Below, piece after piece: positions 60,557 through 64,000 of a stretch of DNA of 64,000 nucleotides. Positions within the stretch are counted from its first letter, which is position 1. Every line of letters begins with the position of its first letter. This DNA comes from Microvirga ossetica. Lineage in GTDB: Bacteria > Pseudomonadota > Alphaproteobacteria > Rhizobiales > Beijerinckiaceae. A program made the translations under genes and the position numbers. The stretch lies in the NCBI RefSeq assembly GCF_002741015.1, contig NZ_CP016619.1, positions 248,001-312,000 of the forward strand. Direction: 5' to 3'. The notes beneath the pieces are model-generated. The model ran no database searches and was not told the origin of the DNA. It worked only from the letters and a program-made list of their open reading frames with translations.

Positions 60557-60907
60557 TTAGGGGCAGAAGTAGCCCCGCGCATTGTCCGAAATGCAGCGCG
60601 CCCCGTTCGGGAGAGTGATTCCGCCTGCTCCGTCGGGTGGAATATAGGCCCCGGTGGAGATCGTGAACCCGCCATTGGGATCGGCCGGCACCGTTGAGCC
60701 GTCCGGCAGAGTGAACCTGCCATCGCTGTAGGTGATGTGCCGGGTGTATCCTGGCGGAAGGGCCACCGGGATGGCGGCCGGGGGCACGGGAGGTGCTGCC
60801 TGTGTCGACCCGAGATTGGCTGGCGGAACGGGCTGGGATGGCGGCTCGCTTGACGAAACGCAGTCTGACAGGACAAGGCCCATCAGCAGGATTGCCGGCA
60901 CTCGCAT
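60557..60907 (-). CDS. Small lipoprotein
   Basis: 116 residues. The signal MRVPAILLMGLVLSDC has a lipobox-like LSDC, so Cys16 would be lipidated. The mature part is Pro/Ala-rich and then TRHITYSDGRFTLPDGSTVP, FTISTGAYIPPDGAGGITLP and NGARCISDNARGYFCP. The repeated LPDG/PPDG/LPNG turns suggest a small beta structure. GGAGGAATTCG precedes the start. No family name recognised. Confidence 0.65.
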   Translation of the reverse strand: MRVPAILLMGLVLSDCVSSSEPPSQPVPPANLGSTQAAPPVPPAAIPVALPPGYTRHITYSDGRFTLPDGSTVPADPNGGFTISTGAYIPPDGAGGITLPNGARCISDNARGYFCP

Positions 60908-61105
60908 CGAATTCCTCCGCTCCGTCAGGGCTGGCCTCCGCGCCAAAGATAGCGGAGTGGATCGCGATCTGAAGCGGAAAATCAATCCACTATCGTTGAC
61001 GGTGATGACTGTCGCCGGTCCACGGGCGTTGCCATCTCAGCCAGAGCAGACGTTCCCGAAAGGTAGAGGACCAGCAGGGATTGACCGATGCTGTTCTCTA
61101 ATGGG

Positions 61106-61294
61106 TGTGAAACGGCACCGAAGCTTTGACCCCTCCCAAGGGAAGCGCAACGCCGGGATTTAGCGACACAAAATGGGAATCCGTGGGGTCACGATCGGCG
61201 CCGATGATGACTCCGCCGATACTACGAATTTGTTAGCAACGTCATGTGCGTAACGGCAGCCGGCTCAAGGGTCTGTATTCGATGCCGATTTACG
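61106..61294 (+). repeat. ~189-bp MITE-like repeat, copy 2
   Basis: Begins TGTGAAACGGCACCGAAGC and ends CCGATTTACGG; aligned with 29895-30083 throughout. The central palindrome has two or three mismatches here. Confidence 0.7.
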
Positions 61295-61336
61295 GTCGAG
61301 CCGCATCCGTGCCATCGAGATCCTCTGCAAGGTTGG

Positions 61337-62311
61337 TCACGAAGCCATTTCCGAGGCCTGTACCTTGGTGTCGGCCACGGCGGCGCCGCGCAATCCGATG
61401 CTCCGGTCCGAGCCCGTGGTGGTGTCGCGCGAAGTCTGCCGTTCCAGCTCCGCATTCAGCTCGGCGCCGAGGAGCACCGCAAAGGCGGTCAGATAGGACC
61501 AGGTCAGCAGCATCATGATGGTCCCAAGCAGTCCCAGGGTCTGGTTGTACGAGGGAAAGTGCGCGACGTAGAACGAGAATCCGGTCGAGCTGACCAGCCA
61601 CAGGGCCGTTGCAGCTGCCGCTCCTGGACTGACCCAGCGCCACTTGGCAGCGCGCCGGCACGGGGCAAAGCGGTAGAGCATCGCAAGGGCTGCGACGCAG
61701 AGTAGCGCCAGTGCAAGCCATCGGGCCAAGGAGACCACCGAGTGCAATATCGGACCGAGCGGCAGCCGGGCCAGGATAATGGGGACCAGTGCAACGACGG
61801 CAAACGCCAGCAGCATGAACAACCCGGCGGCGACCGTGACGACCAAGGCATCCCGTGCCCGGCGCAGGAAGCTGCGGGTTTCTTCCTCGCGATAGGCAAC
61901 GTTCAGGGCCGCGATCAGACCCGAGGCCCCCGACCAGGCGCCCCACAGCGCGGCAAGAAAGCCGCCGCCGAGCCCAGTCCCAAGCTGAGTTCGGGAGGTG
62001 CGGGCAATCGCCTGCATCTGATCGGCGAGGAACGTGGTGGCGATCCCGGGCACGAGACCGCCAAGCATCTCGATGGGGCGATGCACCGCCTCCGGGTCGA
62101 CCAGAAGGCCGAACAGGGCAACCGGAACGGAGATGCCCGGAATGGCCGCGAAGATGGCGCAGAAGGCCACGCCCGCCGACCTGAGCCACATGCCATCCTG
62201 GCGCAGGGACCCAACCAGTCTGGTGATGATGTCGAACCAGCCCCGGCTGGAGATGTCGCCTGGGTGATCCGCATCGCAGGTGGCATCCTCCCGCGGCCTC
62301 GATGCTGGCAT
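61337..62311 (-). CDS. YihY/virulence factor BrkB family membrane protein
   Basis: 324 residues from ATG 62311 with GGAGAGGA upstream. About six membrane helices: SAGVAFCAIFAAIPGISVPV, LGGGFLAALWGAWSGASGLI, NVAYREEETRSFLRRARDAL, VVTVAAGLFMLLAFAVVALV, WVSPGAAAATALWLVSSTGF and IMMLLTWSYLTAFAVLLGAE. The W-G-A-W-S-G-A-x-G-L and Y-N-Q-T-L-G-L-L-G motifs are diagnostic. Inner-membrane protein, proposed transporter; the role is not established. Confidence 0.9.
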   Translation of the reverse strand: MPASRPREDATCDADHPGDISSRGWFDIITRLVGSLRQDGMWLRSAGVAFCAIFAAIPGISVPVALFGLLVDPEAVHRPIEMLGGLVPGIATTFLADQMQAIARTSRTQLGTGLGGGFLAALWGAWSGASGLIAALNVAYREEETRSFLRRARDALVVTVAAGLFMLLAFAVVALVPIILARLPLGPILHSVVSLARWLALALLCVAALAMLYRFAPCRRAAKWRWVSPGAAAATALWLVSSTGFSFYVAHFPSYNQTLGLLGTIMMLLTWSYLTAFAVLLGAELNAELERQTSRDTTTGSDRSIGLRGAAVADTKVQASEMAS

Positions 62312-62369
62312 CGAACGATTCCTCTCCAGCATCTGCGGGACCTGCGAATATCAGCCTCCGGCTGTGATG

Positions 62370-63437
62370 TCAGGTCGAGCGCGTGCTGCCGGTTGTCTTC
62401 GATGTCGTGGCTCGGGGCGTGCGTTCCGTCTCGACGACGGTGCTCGTGGTGCCGCTGGGGACCACCGGCTCTGTCGCGGCGGAGCGGCTCAAGCCCAGCC
62501 GGGCCGTGATCGTCGGCTCGACTGTGCCCATACGCCCGCCGAACCACGCAGCCACAGCGCCGAGGATCAGGCCGAGAGCAGCCAGCAAGGCACCCGTCGA
62601 GACGGCGCTCGCGGCGGCATCGGCCGCCTCGGTGGCCTGCTGCCGGGCCTGGTCGACGGACTGACGGTACTGCTGCTCGTACTGCTGCACCTGGGTGCGG
62701 GCTTGGTCGACCGGGATGTTCTGGGCCCGAGCCAGAGCATCCGCCGCACGATTGCGGGCGTCTGCGGCCTGCTGCTCGTTGCCGGTCAGCGCGGCTCGCA
62801 CGGAAGCGACGGCCGCATCGCGCAAGGCCGCGGGATCGTTGCCGCCGGTGGCGCCCCGGATCTGCTGCTCGATCCCGGAGAACGGGTTCGCCGCGCCGGC
62901 CAGGTTGGGAGCCGCCACCTGGGCGGCGGTCTGCGCGGTCGAGCCGACCGCCTGGGTGACGTTGCCCAAGGCGCTCGTCACCGTGCGATAGGCGCCGCCC
63001 ACAAGGCCGCCCACCGTGGTGGTGAGCAGATAGAAGATCACCAGCGTGGCCAGCGCCCAGGCGGTGAGGCCATGCCAGCTTGCGGTGGACTCCTTCGGCT
63101 TGCCGGCCAGCCGACCTGCGGCGTAGCCGCCGGCGAGCGAAGCCAGCACCCCGGCGAGCACGAACCAGATGCCGGCTCCGATGGAGAAGCTGGAGGCGGA
63201 TGGGTTCTCGCCTGCGCCGGCGGCAGGATCCAGGGTGGCGGCCCCGATGCCGATGCCAAGCAGGTTGAGGATAAGCTGCGTGACGAGCATGACCACGACG
63301 CCGGCGAGCACCGCCCCCCAGGCGATCTTGTTGAGCATGATGGTGCGGGCGTCCTCAGCCGGGGTGACCGGGCTCATGTGCGGGGCATCAGTGTCGCCGC
63401 GATTGCGCGGGGTGTCGGGATGATGGGTGTCGGTCAT
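62370..63437 (-). CDS. Multi-span membrane protein with a central coiled-coil
   Basis: 355 residues. Four likely membrane segments (IAWGAVLAGVVVMLVTQLIL, GIWFVLAGVLASLAGGYAAG, LATLVIFYLLTTTVGGLVGG and LAALGLILGAVAAWFGGRMG), a Gly/Ala-rich lumenal part and a helical stretch (ARTQVQQYEQQYRQSVDQAR). Proteins of this outline (annotated PhnA-like or hypothetical) are frequent in Methylobacteriaceae, often near DUF2382 genes as here. Divergent from 63613. Confidence 0.65.
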   Translation of the reverse strand: MTDTHHPDTPRNRGDTDAPHMSPVTPAEDARTIMLNKIAWGAVLAGVVVMLVTQLILNLLGIGIGAATLDPAAGAGENPSASSFSIGAGIWFVLAGVLASLAGGYAAGRLAGKPKESTASWHGLTAWALATLVIFYLLTTTVGGLVGGAYRTVTSALGNVTQAVGSTAQTAAQVAAPNLAGAANPFSGIEQQIRGATGGNDPAALRDAAVASVRAALTGNEQQAADARNRAADALARAQNIPVDQARTQVQQYEQQYRQSVDQARQQATEAADAAASAVSTGALLAALGLILGAVAAWFGGRMGTVEPTITARLGLSRSAATEPVVPSGTTSTVVETERTPRATTSKTTGSTRST

Positions 63438-63612
63438 GGCGGTGCTCCTGTTCGCGGGCCAACCCCCCGGTGTGGAAATGGTTCAGCGCAGACCAACGAA
63501 TTGCCTTGCGGGTGAAGGATTTGTCGCGCTTGCCGCCAAGATTGCGCGGAGTTCAGGCGCAAGGAACCCCTGGGGCGAGCGCCCGTTGGTCCTCGCTTAC
63601 CAGAGAGCAGCC

Positions 63613-64000
63613 ATGGGCGACCCAACTCACCCTTCGAGCGTACCGCCACACGATGCTGAGCCTGTGCCGAGTCTGGACGATGCGCCGAGAAGCGGCGCCC
63701 ACACGACGTCCGAGGAGGTCGTTCCGCTCGCCGAGGAGATCGCGACCATCGCGAAGCGGCAGGTCGTGACTGGACGCGTGCGCGTGCAGACGATCACCGA
63801 CACCGTCGAGGAGCTCGCTCATGCGGAGGTGCAGCGCGAGAGCGTCGAGGTCACCCGCGTGCCCATCGACAAGGTGGTCGAGACCGCACCCGCGATCAGA
63901 ACCGACGGCGATGTGACGATCCTACCGATCGTCGAGGAAGTGCTCGTCGTCGAGAAGCGCCTGGTGCTCAAGGAGGAGCTGCACATCTGGCGCCGCATCG
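63613..64000 (+). CDS. DUF2382 domain protein, partial (runs off the window)
   Basis: From ATG 63613 (129 codons visible). After a Pro/Asp-rich start comes EEVVPLAEEIATIAKRQVVT, GRVRVQTITDTVEELAHAEV, RESVEVTRVPIDKVVE and VTILPIVEEVLVVEKRLVLK then EELHIWRRI, the YsnF/AvaK-type DUF2382 repeat. The C-terminus is beyond the window. The family is stress-associated (desiccation, oxidative) by context in other bacteria. Confidence 0.85.
   Translation, partial: MGDPTHPSSVPPHDAEPVPSLDDAPRSGAHTTSEEVVPLAEEIATIAKRQVVTGRVRVQTITDTVEELAHAEVQRESVEVTRVPIDKVVETAPAIRTDGDVTILPIVEEVLVVEKRLVLKEELHIWRRI

Noticed and set aside
62280..63515. 411-codon plus-strand frame opposite the membrane protein at 62370-63437
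   Set aside because: Gly/Arg-rich shadow; the minus strand shows membrane helices and a normal start.

Overview
The window looks like accessory DNA from a member of the Hyphomicrobiales, most like Microvirga or Methylobacterium. This is inferred from the high G+C content, the repABC-type RepA/RepB pair with its 16-bp palindromes, the DUF1612/HTH replicon protein, DUF6894, WGR and PRC-barrel proteins, the RMQ-free rhizobial form of AccD, and the mix of IS families (IS1202/ISNCY, IS481, IS6, IS5, IS256) with a group II intron fragment. No ribosomal RNA, CRISPR array or phage structural genes were seen. The replicon could be a large plasmid or a plasmid-derived chromosomal island.

Layout. 0-10 kb: many short genes (DUF6894, cupin, Vgb-like beta-propeller, small secreted and membrane proteins, a WGR gene pair), an intact IS1202-type element, and a dispersed ~30-bp motif that recurs just after several of the genes. 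10-22 kb: a class III cyclase-TPR protein, a MAPEG protein, a nest of broken mobile DNA (group II intron 5' end, IS481 element, IS6 fragment), a PRC-barrel protein, an ABCD-type exporter, an alpha/beta hydrolase and a membrane protein with a spermidine-synthase fold. 22-32 kb: stress and metabolic genes (PhzF, YghU, FrnE/DsbA, a TRAP solute receptor) among many decayed genes (hemerythrin-like, IS6, IS5, panE and a duplicated small gene). 33-40 kb: a giant SAM-cyclase-AAA-TPR protein, a tRNA-Lys-like sequence abutting an MBL hydrolase, and a class A penicillin-binding protein. 40-49 kb: the replicon core, with a DUF1612 protein, a serine recombinase, accD, a dead tyrosine recombinase, five parS-like palindromes and repAB. 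Two near-identical ~137-bp sites in inverted orientation bracket 41.7-49.3 kb. 49-54 kb: a three-gene periplasmic molybdenum hydroxylase operon (cytochrome c, 2Fe-2S subunit, Mo subunit). 54-64 kb: many small stress or envelope proteins (Lys/Ser-rich basic protein, two SemiSWEETs, DUF2188, BrkB/YihY, DUF2382), more decayed genes and a truncated IS256 transposase.

How it fits together. RepA and RepB plus the palindromes form a partition module, but no repC follows. The serine recombinase upstream has one of the paired sites over its own start, so it may resolve multimers or invert the replicon core. The remaining cargo is mostly envelope and oxidative-stress functions, and its high pseudogene load (frameshifts, in-frame stops, truncations) suggests a region under weak selection and frequent rearrangement.
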